A stretch of 64,000 nt of DNA from Clostridiales bacterium (GTDB taxonomy: Bacteria > Bacillota > Clostridia > Lachnospirales > WQUN01), in contig JAISWZ010000143.1 of NCBI GenBank assembly GCA_031270945.1, positions 1 to 64,000 of the forward strand, read 5' to 3'. Each line of letters begins with the position of its first letter. Within the stretch, counting starts at the first letter, position 1. Below, piece by piece: positions 44,874-53,957 of the stretch. Below the pieces are notes generated by a model. It was given only the letters and a program-made list of their open reading frames with translations. It did no database searches and was not told the DNA's origin. Both the position numbers and the translations under genes were made by a program.

Positions 44874-47498
44874 TTAAGCCGCTTCCGAAGTGCTTGCCTT
44901 CACAGGCTTTGACCCTTCAACAGCGCGTGAGATGATCTTTTCGATCTCCACGAATGGGATGATTGCAACAGCCAGAAGGGTAGCGTATGAGAACAGGTCG
45001 AATGGCAGGGCTTGAAGCTTGAAGACATCGTTCAAGCCTGGGATGTAGACAACGGAGAATGTCAGGAAGATGGTGAGGATCATGGCGCCAACCAGGTACT
45101 TGTTAAAGGATTTGACTGAGAAAATCGACTTGGCTCTTGACCTGAGGTTGACGGAGTGGAAGATCTCGCTCAAGGACAAGGTAGTGAATGCCATGGTCAT
45201 GCCCAAGGTTTCCGAGTGCTGGTGGCCAATGTAGTAGGAGGCCAAGGTGAAAAGGGCTATCGCGACACCTTGCAGACAGACGTCAAAACCCATCCTGCCG
45301 CTGAAAATGCCCTCTTTTGCGTCTCTTGGGGGCTTCTTCATGGAGTCTGACTCAGCGTCTTCCATTCCCAGAGCCATTGCCGGGAAAGTGTCGGTTACAA
45401 GGTTGATCCAAAGGATGTGTATAGGGGCGAAAATGGTGCTTCCAAATATTGTGGCAATAAATATGGATACCACTTCGCTCAGGTTTGAAGCCAGAAGAAA
45501 CTGAATGGCCTTCAGGATGTTTTCGTAGATCCTGCGGCCTTCTTCAACGGCGTAGACTATTGTGGCAAAGTTGTCATCCGCTAGAACCATGTCGGCTGTG
45601 TTCTTGGTGACATCTGTCCCTGTTATGCCCATGCCGACGCCGATGTCGGCGCTTTTCAGGGCTGGGGCGTCATTTACGCCGTCCCCGGTCATGGCAGTGA
45701 CCTTGCCGCGCTTTTTCCAAGCGCTGACTATCCTGACTTTGTGCTCAGGCTGAACCCTGGCGTAAACTGATATATTTTCTATGTCTTTTTCAAACTCGGA
45801 GTCTGACATCTTTGAAAGCTCTGATCCAGTCACAGCCTTTTGCCCTTCGGCGAGGACTCCCAGCTCCTTGGCAATGGCCATGGCGGTGTTCTTGTGGTCT
45901 CCTGTTATCATGACCACTTTCATGCCAGCGCTCTTGCACTCGTCAACTGCGGGCTTGACTTCCGGACGGACAGGATCTATCATTCCAGCCAACCCAACAA
46001 AGGTAAGCTTGGTTTCCAGGCTTTCAGGCGATTGGTCAGTCGGCAGGGCCTTGTAGGGCCTTGTGGCGGCCGCAAGCACACGAAGAGCCTTGTCTGCCAT
46101 GCCTTGGTTCGCGTTTGTGATCTCGGTCTTAAGGCTTGCCGTCAATGGAACAGGCTTGCCGTCTTTTATGGCCAGTTCGCAGCAAGCGAGAACCTCGTCA
46201 GTCGCGCCTTTTGTGTATTGGATGAAGGTTCCGTCTGGCTGGGAGTGGATTGTCGACATCATCTTCCTGACAGAATCAAACGGCGCCTCTCCAGCCCTGG
46301 GAGTAAGCTTCTCCTGCTCAGCCTTTGGCTTTGCCAGCTTCTCCGCGTACTTCACCAGCCCGATCTCCGTGGGCTCTCCTACATAATCCCCAGTCTCTCC
46401 GATCTCCGCGTCATTGCAAAGGAGCATGGCCATTGCCAGATCCTTCTCGCTTCCGTAGTGATCAGTGACTGTCATTTTGTTCTGGGTCAGGGTTCCTGTC
46501 TTGTCAGAGCAGATCACTTGGGCGCAACCCAAGGTCTCAACTGCTGTAAGCCTTCTTATTATGGAGTTGCGCTTGCTCATCTTTGTCACGCCTATAGAGA
46601 GCAGGACTGTCACAACAACAACCAGCCCTTCAGGTATGGCCGCGACAGCAAGGCTAACAGCGGAAAGCAAAAGCTCAAATATGTGCTCTCCTGTGAAGTC
46701 CCCTCCGCGAAATAGGCTGAAAACAAATATGAACGCGCAGATCCCAAGCACCAGAATGCTTAAGATCTTGCTCAATGACGCCAGCTTCACTTGAAGCGGG
46801 GTCTTGTCTTCGTCTGTCTGGGAAAGCATGTTGGCGATCTTTCCCATCTCTGTTTCCATTCCAGTGCCAATGAGAACGCCCGCTCCGCGTCCGTAGACCA
46901 CGTTTGTTCCCATGTATGCCATGTTGAAGCGCTCGCCAAGTGGAGTCTCGCCTGACTCAGCCACTATCGTCCCGCTTATCTTCTCAACCGCGACAGATTC
47001 GCCGGTTAGAGCCGCCTCTTCTATCTTCAGGCTTGCCGACTCTATTATCCTCATGTCAGCAGGAACAGAATCCCCTGCTTCCAAAAGAACTATGTCGCCT
47101 TTCACCAGGTCTTCAGTTTTGACGTGCGCCACCGCGCCGCCCCTGCGAACCTTCGCTGTCGGGGCCGACATCCGCTGCAGAGCCTCAATCGCCTTTTCAG
47201 CCTTGCTTTCCTGCACTACGCCCAATACCGCGTTTAGCAAGACAACAATGAGTATTATCACCATGTCCGCTATCTCGCCGGAAGCGCCTGATATGATTGC
47301 GGCGACAATCAGGACTGCCACCATAGGATCCTTCATTTGCTCAAAAAACTTGAGCGCCAAAGGCTTTTTCTTCCCCTGCTCAAGCCTGTTCTTGCCGTCG
47401 GCCTCAAGCCGCCTCGCCGCCTCATCGGGAGCTAGGCCGTCATTTGAACTGTTGTGGTACGCAAGCACCGTATCCGCTTGCTCAAAGTAATGCTCCAT
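44874..47498 (-). CDS. P-type Ca2+-transporting ATPase
   Basis: 874 aa from the ATG at 47498, which has AGGGAGGA directly upstream. The track's start at 47546 lies 16 codons further up, before the ribosome site. It is a type II P-type ATPase that pumps Ca2+ (or a related cation) out of the cell with ATP. Visible: N-terminal cation-ATPase domain (YHNSSNDGLAPDEAARRLE); actuator TGES (ALTGESVAVEK); PEGL in membrane segment 4 (VAAIPEGLVVVVTVLLSIG); phosphorylation site CSDKTGTLTQNKM; hinge MTGDGVNDAPALKSADIGVG; and C-terminal membrane helices (ILWINLVTDTFPAMALGMED). The motif order and length fit SERCA/LMCA1-like bacterial pumps. It stands alone on the minus strand. Confidence 0.95.
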   Translation of the reverse strand: MEHYFEQADTVLAYHNSSNDGLAPDEAARRLEADGKNRLEQGKKKPLALKFFEQMKDPMVAVLIVAAIISGASGEIADMVIILIVVLLNAVLGVVQESKAEKAIEALQRMSAPTAKVRRGGAVAHVKTEDLVKGDIVLLEAGDSVPADMRIIESASLKIEEAALTGESVAVEKISGTIVAESGETPLGERFNMAYMGTNVVYGRGAGVLIGTGMETEMGKIANMLSQTDEDKTPLQVKLASLSKILSILVLGICAFIFVFSLFRGGDFTGEHIFELLLSAVSLAVAAIPEGLVVVVTVLLSIGVTKMSKRNSIIRRLTAVETLGCAQVICSDKTGTLTQNKMTVTDHYGSEKDLAMAMLLCNDAEIGETGDYVGEPTEIGLVKYAEKLAKPKAEQEKLTPRAGEAPFDSVRKMMSTIHSQPDGTFIQYTKGATDEVLACCELAIKDGKPVPLTASLKTEITNANQGMADKALRVLAAATRPYKALPTDQSPESLETKLTFVGLAGMIDPVRPEVKPAVDECKSAGMKVVMITGDHKNTAMAIAKELGVLAEGQKAVTGSELSKMSDSEFEKDIENISVYARVQPEHKVRIVSAWKKRGKVTAMTGDGVNDAPALKSADIGVGMGITGTDVTKNTADMVLADDNFATIVYAVEEGRRIYENILKAIQFLLASNLSEVVSIFIATIFGSTIFAPIHILWINLVTDTFPAMALGMEDAESDSMKKPPRDAKEGIFSGRMGFDVCLQGVAIALFTLASYYIGHQHSETLGMTMAFTTLSLSEIFHSVNLRSRAKSIFSVKSFNKYLVGAMILTIFLTFSVVYIPGLNDVFKLQALPFDLFSYATLLAVAIIPFVEIEKIISRAVEGSKPVKASTSEAA

Positions 47499-48227
47499 TT
47501 TTTCCTCCCTTGCCAAAACGGCTGTGCCCTCTTGGCGGGCTTTCAACGGGCGAACCCGATGATTAAAATTTGTTGCTATAGATAATTCTTTGCTCTATAG
47601 CTGAAGAAAATACCTGTAATTCTAAGGATTGAGCAATGCTCGACGCTTTGCGCAAAGCGGCAAAGCGGGGCTTGAGTTTTGGGCTTTGATCATATGTGGG
47701 AATAAAAGCATATCCACTATTGCCGAAAAGTGATATCCGGGGACGAGGGTGTAAAACAAAACATATAAGGCTTATGTGCACAACTTGGCGCAAGCCCGAC
47801 ATGCGGCTCATCCCCCAGCTTTTCGCCAGGATGCGCTTTAAATACAGGTGGCGCTGCCTCCTAGGGCGGCACGCCTTTTGGTTATGCATATCCCCGCAGA
47901 ATCCAGGCTATGCACTAGGTCGGTTTCGGCCTATATCGTAATCATCTCCAATGCAGTGTATTCGCTTTGCGCTTGCCATATGCTCGCGAGAAAAGCTCGC
48001 AAATATAGCCTGGCAGGCGCGTCCAAGCGCTTGGCGTAATGCGAACTGCTTTTTGCAGCCGTTTCCAGCAGATTATATCAAAATGGCACAAGCGTGTCAA
48101 TGCCAGCGGGCCTGGTGACCAGGCCGAGCTTTGCCGCGCGCGAAGCCAAGCCAAAGATTTAAAGATCCTTGATTTATGTGGTTTTGACCGCTTTATCTAA
48201 ATTTTACACAAACTATACGCCCCAATG
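47499..48227. other. Divergent intergenic region between Ca2+ ATPase and pst locus
   Basis: No gene recognised. It contains worn fragments of the palindromic family (AAAGCATATCCACTATTGCCG near 47707, GCATATCCCC and ATGCACT near 47887-47915) and a CGCTTTGCGCTTGCC/GCTCGCGAGAAAAGCTCGC inverted patch. Confidence 0.5.
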
Positions 48228-48257
48228 CTTACACTGGCGCCAGGAATGCTGTATATT
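48228..48257 (+). promoter_or_regulatory. Possible promoter upstream of pstS
   Basis: CTTACA, 18-nt spacer, TATATT. It is weak. No clear row of PhoP-type TTAACA boxes was seen. Confidence 0.35.
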
Positions 48258-48409
48258 GATTGTGCGAGGGGAACGAGAGAAGCGAAAAAGATCCAAAGCT
48301 TGGCAAGCCTGTTCCCAAGGCCCGCAAAGCCACTGGATTGCGGCTCTCGGTGCCCGGAGGGCGTTCCCTGAAGCAAGGAATTAGGGGCTTGTTTGGAGAA
48401 ATCCGCAAG

Positions 48410-48645
48410 CGCAAGTTTAACGGAAGATCAAAGGAAAGACCAAAAAGAAGGCTGGAAAAGCAAGACCAAAAAGGCTGGAAAAGAAAGACCTAAAAGAAGG
48501 CTGGAAGAGAAAGACCAAAAAGAAGGCTGTAAGAGAAAGACCAAAAAGAAGGCTGGAAGAGCAAGACCAAAAAGAAAGATCAAAAAGCAAGACCAAAAGC
48601 AAGACCCAAAGCATGGCCAAACAGAAAGCCAAGACAGAAAGAGCG
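48410..48645. repeat. Purine-rich tandem repeat in the pstS leader
   Basis: Repeats of AGACCAAAAAGAAGGCTGGAA, about 21-27 bp each and imperfect, end 35 bp before pstS. The ORFs 48260-48650 read through this array and are not accepted as genes. Confidence 0.8.
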
Positions 48646-48679
48646 TCTAACCAAGCAAAATCACTCAGGGGGGTTAATT

Positions 48680-49531
48680 ATGAAAAAGGCAATAGCAATA
48701 CTGGCAGCGCTGCTTATGGCGGCAAGTCTTGCAAGCTGCGCCAACACGCCTGCTGACGCAGCCCAGCCAGCGCTTTCGGGCACTGTCAAGACCGGAGGCT
48801 CAACGTCTGTTGAAAGCGTCATGACGGCGCTCATCTACCAGTTCCAAGAAAACAACAGGTCAGTTACAGTCAACTATGAAATGAACGGATCGGGAGACGG
48901 AATCAAAAACACGATATCCGGGCTTTACGAGATAGGCCACTCATCCAGGGAACTGAAGACGGATGGGTCTGAGAGCGGGCTTGACGCCGTTGCGTACGCC
49001 ATTGACGGCATAGCGATAATAGTCAACAAGGCTAACACAACACAGACTTTGACAAAGGATCAGGTAAAGGGCATCTACACCGGGGCTATCACAAGCTGGA
49101 GCGAGGTTGGCGGGCAAGACGCGCTGATCACAGTAGTAACAAGGGAAGAAGGATCTGGAACCAGGTCTGCGTTTGCTGAGATAATTGGGCTTGAGAAAAG
49201 CGGCGATGATTCAACCGCCATTGTCAGCTACGCCGCCGTCTCCGACAGCACTGGGGCGGTTCAGACCACAGTTTCCCAAAACCCGGACGCGATTGGCTAC
49301 ATCTCGTTTTCTGAGGTGGATGCGAACCAGGTAAACACGGTGCAGTACGAAGGGGTCACAGTTTCTTCTGACTCCCTGAAAGATGGCACCTACAAGCTTA
49401 AGCGCGAGTTTTACCTTGTCACAAAGCAGGGGGCAACCCTCACTCCAGCCGCCCAGGCGTTCAAGGATTATGTGCTGGGAACGGATGGGCAGAAGATAGT
49501 AGGAGAGAAGAAGCTTTTGCCGATTAAGTAA
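48680..49531 (+). CDS. pstS: Phosphate ABC transporter substrate-binding lipoprotein
   Basis: 283 aa, with GGGGGG before ATG. The signal peptide ends in the lipobox SLASC (Cys about 20), so it is anchored to the outer face of the membrane. PBP-like fold with typical PstS phosphate-site motifs: VKTGGSTSVESVM, NYEMNGSGDGIKN, GHSSRELK, and EEGSGTRSAF with RxxxSGTR-like anion binding. The C-terminus FKDYVLGTDGQKIV is typical. It delivers phosphate to PstCA. It is separated from pstC by 259 bp containing a hairpin, which may set the higher pstS level usual in these operons. Confidence 0.96.
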   Translation: MKKAIAILAALLMAASLASCANTPADAAQPALSGTVKTGGSTSVESVMTALIYQFQENNRSVTVNYEMNGSGDGIKNTISGLYEIGHSSRELKTDGSESGLDAVAYAIDGIAIIVNKANTTQTLTKDQVKGIYTGAITSWSEVGGQDALITVVTREEGSGTRSAFAEIIGLEKSGDDSTAIVSYAAVSDSTGAVQTTVSQNPDAIGYISFSEVDANQVNTVQYEGVTVSSDSLKDGTYKLKREFYLVTKQGATLTPAAQAFKDYVLGTDGQKIVGEKKLLPIK

Positions 49532-49790
49532 TAAGGGTAGCGGTTTTCAAGATTTAGCCATTGGTAGTTGCTATTCTAGCAGCAAAACCAAGCTTTCGCG
49601 CTCTTTAAAAGTGATTGCTCACGCTCTTAAATATGGCATCGCACTTGTATTTTTCAAAAGCGTCACGCTCTTAAAAAATAGGCATCTCACGCAAACTCTT
49701 TAAAAACCGCAATCATTTTTCACTTATATCATTTCGGCTTTTCAAGGCAAGGCTGACCCTAAAATCAGCCTTGCCACAGGAGGGATTTTC
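49532..49790 (+). other. pstS-pstC spacer with repeats and a stable hairpin
   Basis: Four CTCTT(T)AAA motifs occur between 49600 and 49706. A stem GGCAAGGCTGA...TCAGCCTTGCC (49746-49775) ends just before the pstC ribosome site AGGAGGG. There is no T run, so it is more likely an mRNA-stabilising or translational element than a full terminator. Confidence 0.6.
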
Positions 49791-50720
49791 TTGACAAGCT
49801 CTGCTGCCGCTGACGCGGCGAAGGAAGGATTCAGCATACGCCAGCGAAGGCGGAGCGGGCAGGCGCTTGAGGGCGCCATGCACTGCGTGTTCCTGGTTTG
49901 CGGGCTGTCAGCCGTCGCAAGCGTGGCGTTCATATGCATACACGTGGCAGTGTCAGGCTGGCCTATCATAGCCAAGTACGGGTTGGACTTCCTTTTGGGC
50001 CAGTCCTGGAACCCGGGGAACTCCCAGTTCGGGGTTCTTCCGATGATCACAGCCTCGGTGGCGGCTACTGCAGCCGCAATGGTTGTGGCTCTTCCGTCAG
50101 GGGTGCTGGCGGCTGTTTTCCTGGCGAAGATAGCGCCTGACAGGGTTTCTGCGGTATTGAGAACATTCGTTGATCTTTTGTCCGGCATACCTTCGGTTGT
50201 ATACGGGCTTCTTGGAGCGATACTTATCGTTCCCAAGATATTTAAGATCCAAAGCGCGGCTGGGCTTCCAGCCGGAGGGTCGCTTTTGGCGGCCGCTATC
50301 ATGCTTGCGATCATGATTCTTCCAACCATAATAAGCGTCTCAGAGACAGCTCTGCGGGCTGTTCCAAAGCAATATGAAGATGCGTCCCTTGCCCTTGGGG
50401 CGACCAAATTGCAGTGCGTGTTCAAGACTACGATACCTGCGGCCAAGAGCGGGATTACCGCCGGGATGGCCTTGGGTATAGGCAGGGCGGCTGGAGAAGC
50501 CATGGCTGTTATGATGGTCGCTGGAAACGCGGCGATCATGCCGTCTTTGCTAAAGCCTGCCAGGCTTTTGACAGCCTCGATTCCAATAGAGTGGGCCTAC
50601 TCAAGCGGGGTGCACAGGGAAGCGCTGTACGGGATAGGGCTTGTCCTTTTTGTCTTTATAATGGCGCTGAACATTACGGTTAGAAGGATCATGAAAAAGG
50701 GGGCTGGCCAGGGTGAGTAG
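49791..50720 (+). CDS. pstC: Phosphate ABC transporter permease PstC
   Basis: 309 aa from a TTG start with AGGAGGG six nt before it. Six membrane segments (FLVCGLSAVASVAFICIHV, MITASVAATAAAMVVALPSG, LLAAAIMLAIMILPTIISV). The permease loop that docks on PstB is EDASLALGATKLQCVFKTTIP. FVDLLSGIPSVVYGL is a PstC/PstA hallmark. It forms the inner-membrane channel with PstA. Its 3' end overlaps pstA by 8 nt, consistent with coupled translation. Confidence 0.96.
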   Translation: MTSSAAADAAKEGFSIRQRRRSGQALEGAMHCVFLVCGLSAVASVAFICIHVAVSGWPIIAKYGLDFLLGQSWNPGNSQFGVLPMITASVAATAAAMVVALPSGVLAAVFLAKIAPDRVSAVLRTFVDLLSGIPSVVYGLLGAILIVPKIFKIQSAAGLPAGGSLLAAAIMLAIMILPTIISVSETALRAVPKQYEDASLALGATKLQCVFKTTIPAAKSGITAGMALGIGRAAGEAMAVMMVAGNAAIMPSLLKPARLLTASIPIEWAYSSGVHREALYGIGLVLFVFIMALNITVRRIMKKGAGQGE

Positions 50721-51588
50721 CGAAGCCATCTTCTCGGTGAAAGTCAAGAGAAAGAGGCCCCTTGAAACGCTGGGGTTTGGGCTGATAGCGGCTGTGGCCT
50801 TGGGGGTTGCCGCTCTGGTCGTCTACTTTGTCATATACATCCTGGCAAGGGGCATACCAGCTCTCAACATCAGGTTCCTGACTACAGCGGAAAACCCGAT
50901 CCTTGAGACGATAGGCATATTTCCTAGCATAGTCAACACGCTGTACATCATATTCTTCTCCCTTTTGATCTCGGTTCCAATAGGCGTCGGAGGGGCGGTT
51001 TACCTGAGCGAGTACGCCACGGATAGGCGGGTCGCTGACGCGATAGAGTTTGCGGCTGAAGTCCTTTCAGGAATACCGTCCATACTGTACGGCGTGTTCG
51101 GATATGTCTTCTTCTGCCTTGCGCTTGGAATGGGAGTTTCTTTGCTGTCAGGATCCCTGACGCTGTCCGTTATGGCCTTGCCTGTAATAATGCGCACGAC
51201 CCAAGAGGCGCTTCGCACTGTGCCAAAGGCGTACAGGGAAGGCGCGCTGGGCCTGGGGGCCGGGAAATGGAGAATAATTAGGACCATACTTCTCCCTTGC
51301 TCCCTTAAAGGGGTCTTGACTGGAATGATCCTGGCCACAGGAAGAATGGTGGGAGAAAGCGCGGCGCTTTTGCTCGTGGCTGGCGGAAGCGCAATGTACA
51401 TGCCAAGGGGAACCGTATTCAACCAGATGGCGGCGTCAGGATCAACGCTCTCGGTTGAGCTGTACCGCTACGCTTACTCCAGGGGGGACAACAGCACAGC
51501 TTTTGGCATTGCGGCAGTGCTCATAATCATATCAGGCGCCTTGAACCTGACAGTGCGCTTTATGGCAGGGAGGCTAGGCAAAGCATGA
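50713..51588 (+). CDS. pstA: Phosphate ABC transporter permease PstA
   Basis: 291 aa from a GTG start overlapping the end of pstC. It has six membrane segments and the PstA features [20 protein letters not shown] and [22 protein letters not shown] (the ATPase-docking loop). It pairs with PstC to form the phosphate channel. Its stop overlaps the pstB start by 4 nt (ATGA). Confidence 0.96.
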   Translation: MSSEAIFSVKVKRKRPLETLGFGLIAAVALGVAALVVYFVIYILARGIPALNIRFLTTAENPILETIGIFPSIVNTLYIIFFSLLISVPIGVGGAVYLSEYATDRRVADAIEFAAEVLSGIPSILYGVFGYVFFCLALGMGVSLLSGSLTLSVMALPVIMRTTQEALRTVPKAYREGALGLGAGKWRIIRTILLPCSLKGVLTGMILATGRMVGESAALLLVAGGSAMYMPRGTVFNQMAASGSTLSVELYRYAYSRGDNSTAFGIAAVLIIISGALNLTVRFMAGRLGKA

Positions 51589-52340
51589 ACTCGAAGCTTT
51601 ACGCCAAAGACCTGCGCGTCTACTTTGGAACAGCCCAGGCGATAAAAGGGGTCTCCATGGAAGTGCCAAACAACCGCATAACAGCCCTCATAGGCCCCTC
51701 GGGGTGCGGGAAGTCAACTTTCCTCAAGGCGCTAAACCGCATGCATGACACAGTGCCAACTGCCAGGATAACAGGAGAGGTTGTGCTGGACGGAGAGGAC
51801 ATCTACAGCAAAGGCGTGGATGTGACAGCTCTAAGGAAAAAAGTGGGCATGATCTTCCAGAGCCCAAACCCGTTCCCCATGAGCGTATATGACAACATAG
51901 CCTATGGGCCCAGGATACACGGGACAAAGAAGAAGCAGGATCTTGACCTGATAGTGGAAAAGAGCCTGAAGGACGCCGCGATCTGGGACGAGGTGAAAGA
52001 CAGGCTGAAAAAGTCCGCCCTAGGCCTCTCAGGCGGCCAGCAGCAGAGGCTTTGCATAGCTCGCGCCTTGGCGGCGCAGCCGGAGGTTCTCCTAATGGAT
52101 GAGCCGACATCAGCCCTTGATCCAATTTCAACCTCGAAGATAGAAGAGCTGGCCATGCTCCTCAAAGAGCGCTATTCGATAGTGATAGTAACGCACAACA
52201 TGCAGCAGGCCGCCCGAATCTCTGACTATACCGCCTTTTTCCTCCTAGGGGAGCTAGTTGAGAGAGACGAGGCGGGAACCATTTTTTCAAGCCCAAGCGA
52301 CAAGCGGACAGAGGCGTATATCACAGGCAGGTTTGGCTGA
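51585..52340 (+). CDS. pstB: Phosphate ABC transporter ATP-binding protein PstB
   Basis: 251 aa. It hydrolyses ATP to drive phosphate import. Walker [11 protein letters not shown]-loop [14 protein letters not shown] (the FPMS form is typical of PstB), signature [15 protein letters not shown], Walker [13 protein letters not shown], and switch His in VIVTHNMQQ. Coupled to pstA by an ATGA overlap. Confidence 0.97.
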   Translation: MNSKLYAKDLRVYFGTAQAIKGVSMEVPNNRITALIGPSGCGKSTFLKALNRMHDTVPTARITGEVVLDGEDIYSKGVDVTALRKKVGMIFQSPNPFPMSVYDNIAYGPRIHGTKKKQDLDLIVEKSLKDAAIWDEVKDRLKKSALGLSGGQQQRLCIARALAAQPEVLLMDEPTSALDPISTSKIEELAMLLKERYSIVIVTHNMQQAARISDYTAFFLLGELVERDEAGTIFSSPSDKRTEAYITGRFG

Positions 52341-52380
52341 TATAGCTTGAAAAGGTTTTGCTTTAGAGATATACTGAGAG

Positions 52381-52410
52381 CGCCAGCAAGGCGCACGCGC
52401 CTTGCTGGCG
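52381..52410 (+). other. Hairpin between pstB and phoU
   Basis: CGCCAGCAAGGCGC-AC-GCGCCTTGCTGGCG, an almost loop-less 14-bp stem without a T run, 18 nt before the phoU start. It may protect or separate the transcript parts. Confidence 0.7.
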
Positions 52411-52428
52411 CCCCAATGAGGTGGGGCA

Positions 52429-53088
52429 ATGGGAAGAGCGAACTACGAGCATTCCCTCGAAGAGCTTCGCATGGAAATCGCGAAGATGGGGAGTCTTGCC
52501 GAGAAGGCGATTGAGGATTCAGTCAAGGCCTTCAAGACTGGCGACATGGATTTGTGCTGGGAGATCATTGGCAATGACAAGGCGGTGGACGATCTGGAGA
52601 AATCCATAGAGTCCAAGTGCCTTTGGCTTATCGCCAGGGAGCAGCCAGTCGCGTCGGATCTGAGAAAGATTACGACAGCCCTGAAAATGATCACGGACAT
52701 CGAAAGAATCGGAGACAACGCTTCGGACATAGCGGAGCTTACGCTTAGGATTTCAAGGAAAAACACCTTCTCTGACTCGGGGCACCTGCCCCGCATGGCT
52801 GCCGCCGCCGTATCCATGGTTCATGACGCGATTACCGCGTCAATATCAACAGACCTGGAGCTGGCTAGAGCCACGGAGAAAAGGGATGACGAGGTTGACG
52901 ACTACTTCAACCTGATAAAAAACGACCTGAGAAGAGTCTTCGCAGAAGACGGGGAAGGCCTTGACAACGCCATCGATCTGCTGCTTATTGCGAAATATCT
53001 GGAGAGGATAGCGGATCACGCCGTCAACATATGCGAATGGGTAGAGTTCTCCACAACTGGGGAGCATAAGCATGCGAAGATTTTTTAA
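52429..53088 (+). CDS. phoU: Phosphate signalling regulator PhoU
   Basis: 219 aa, with GAGGTGGGG before ATG. It has the two three-helix-bundle repeats with the PhoU metal-binding E/DxxxD signature (EKSIESKCLWLIAREQPVASDL, ITDIERIGDNASDIAE in repeat one; LLLIAKYLERIADHAVNICEW in repeat two). PhoU links the PstSCAB state to the PhoR kinase and restrains phosphate uptake. Position directly after pstB is the classical arrangement. Confidence 0.96.
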   Translation: MGRANYEHSLEELRMEIAKMGSLAEKAIEDSVKAFKTGDMDLCWEIIGNDKAVDDLEKSIESKCLWLIAREQPVASDLRKITTALKMITDIERIGDNASDIAELTLRISRKNTFSDSGHLPRMAAAAVSMVHDAITASISTDLELARATEKRDDEVDDYFNLIKNDLRRVFAEDGEGLDNAIDLLLIAKYLERIADHAVNICEWVEFSTTGEHKHAKIF

Positions 53089-53112
53089 AATAGATTTAAA
53101 CGCTTTGCAAAG

Positions 53113-53160
53113 ATCACAGGGCCCCTCTAGCGCTTGCGCTGGAGGGGCTGATGTGATCTG
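53113..53160 (+). terminator. Hairpin between phoU and phoB
   Basis: GATCACAGGGCCCCTC...GAGGGGCTGATGTGATC. No T run follows, so readthrough is likely. A second inverted repeat GCTCGCGAGCGGAAGC...GCTTCGCTCTCGA (about 53196-53245) follows before phoB. Confidence 0.5.
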
Positions 53161-53258
53161 ATGTGATAGGCGCGAATAAAAAAAGGCCAGTGAGATAATG
53201 CTCGCGAGCGGAAGCAAAAGTCTTTTTCTTTGCTTCGCTCTCGATCATAGGAGGAACC

Positions 53259-53957
53259 GTGGGCAAATTAATATATGTTGTGGAAGATGACGAGGACATA
53301 CGCAAACTTTTGACCCTTGCGCTGGAGACTTTCACCTACGACACGGCAGCCTTTGAAACAGCCGAGGACGCGCTCAAGGCTGTGCGGGAGAAGGCGCCAG
53401 ACCTGCTGCTGCTTGACATCATGCTTCCAAAAATGAGCGGGCTGGAGGCTACCAAGCTTTTGCGAAAGTCTGGCGCGACCAAGAAGCTTCCCATTATACT
53501 TTTGACAGCCAGAGGATCTGAGGCTGACAGGGTTTGCGGACTTGACAGCGGGGCGGATGATTATATTGTGAAGCCTTTTAGCGTGATGGAGCTAGGCGCC
53601 AGGGTTAGATCCATTTTCAGAAGGCTGGAAGAGGATCAGCCCAAGCCTGAGCCAAGGATAGTTGAGATAGGCGACTTGCGCATCAACCATGACACCAGGG
53701 AAGTTGAGAAGAATGGAGAGCCGGTGCGGCTCACGTTCAAGGAGCACGAGCTCCTTTGCATCCTGGTCAGGGAGCGGGGAAGGATAGTCTCAAGGGAAGA
53801 GCTCCTGAACGAAGTATGGGGGAGCGGATTCATGGGCGAGTCAAGGACGATGGACATGCACATAAGGACTCTGAGGGCGAAGCTCCAGGATGACGCGGAG
53901 AACCCCAAATACATCAAGACGGTCAGAAGCGCCGGGTACCGCTTCATAGGCGAATGA
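53259..53957 (+). CDS. phoB: OmpR/PhoB-family response regulator
   Basis: 232 aa from a GTG start with AGGAGG close upstream. The receiver domain has the acidic pair in VVEDDEDIR, phospho-Asp in LLLLDIMLPKMSG, and Lys in DYIVKPFS. The C-terminal winged helix is of OmpR type (LTFKEHELLCILVRERGRIVSREELL, VDMHIRTLR-like MDMHIRTLRAKL, TVRSAGYRFI). With the neighbouring kinase and pst genes it is the phosphate-starvation regulator (PhoB, called PhoP in Bacillus). Its stop overlaps the kinase start (ATGA). Confidence 0.93.
   Translation: MGKLIYVVEDDEDIRKLLTLALETFTYDTAAFETAEDALKAVREKAPDLLLLDIMLPKMSGLEATKLLRKSGATKKLPIILLTARGSEADRVCGLDSGADDYIVKPFSVMELGARVRSIFRRLEEDQPKPEPRIVEIGDLRINHDTREVEKNGEPVRLTFKEHELLCILVRERGRIVSREELLNEVWGSGFMGESRTMDMHIRTLRAKLQDDAENPKYIKTVRSAGYRFIGE

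Noticed and set aside
45840-46715. Plus-strand 291-aa ORF
   Set aside because: It is a shadow of the P-type ATPase gene.
48260-48650. Basic ORFs upstream of pstS
   Set aside because: They are read from the purine-rich tandem repeat, with no ribosome site and no recognisable fold.
49742-50539. Minus-strand 265-aa ORF
   Set aside because: It is a shadow of pstC.
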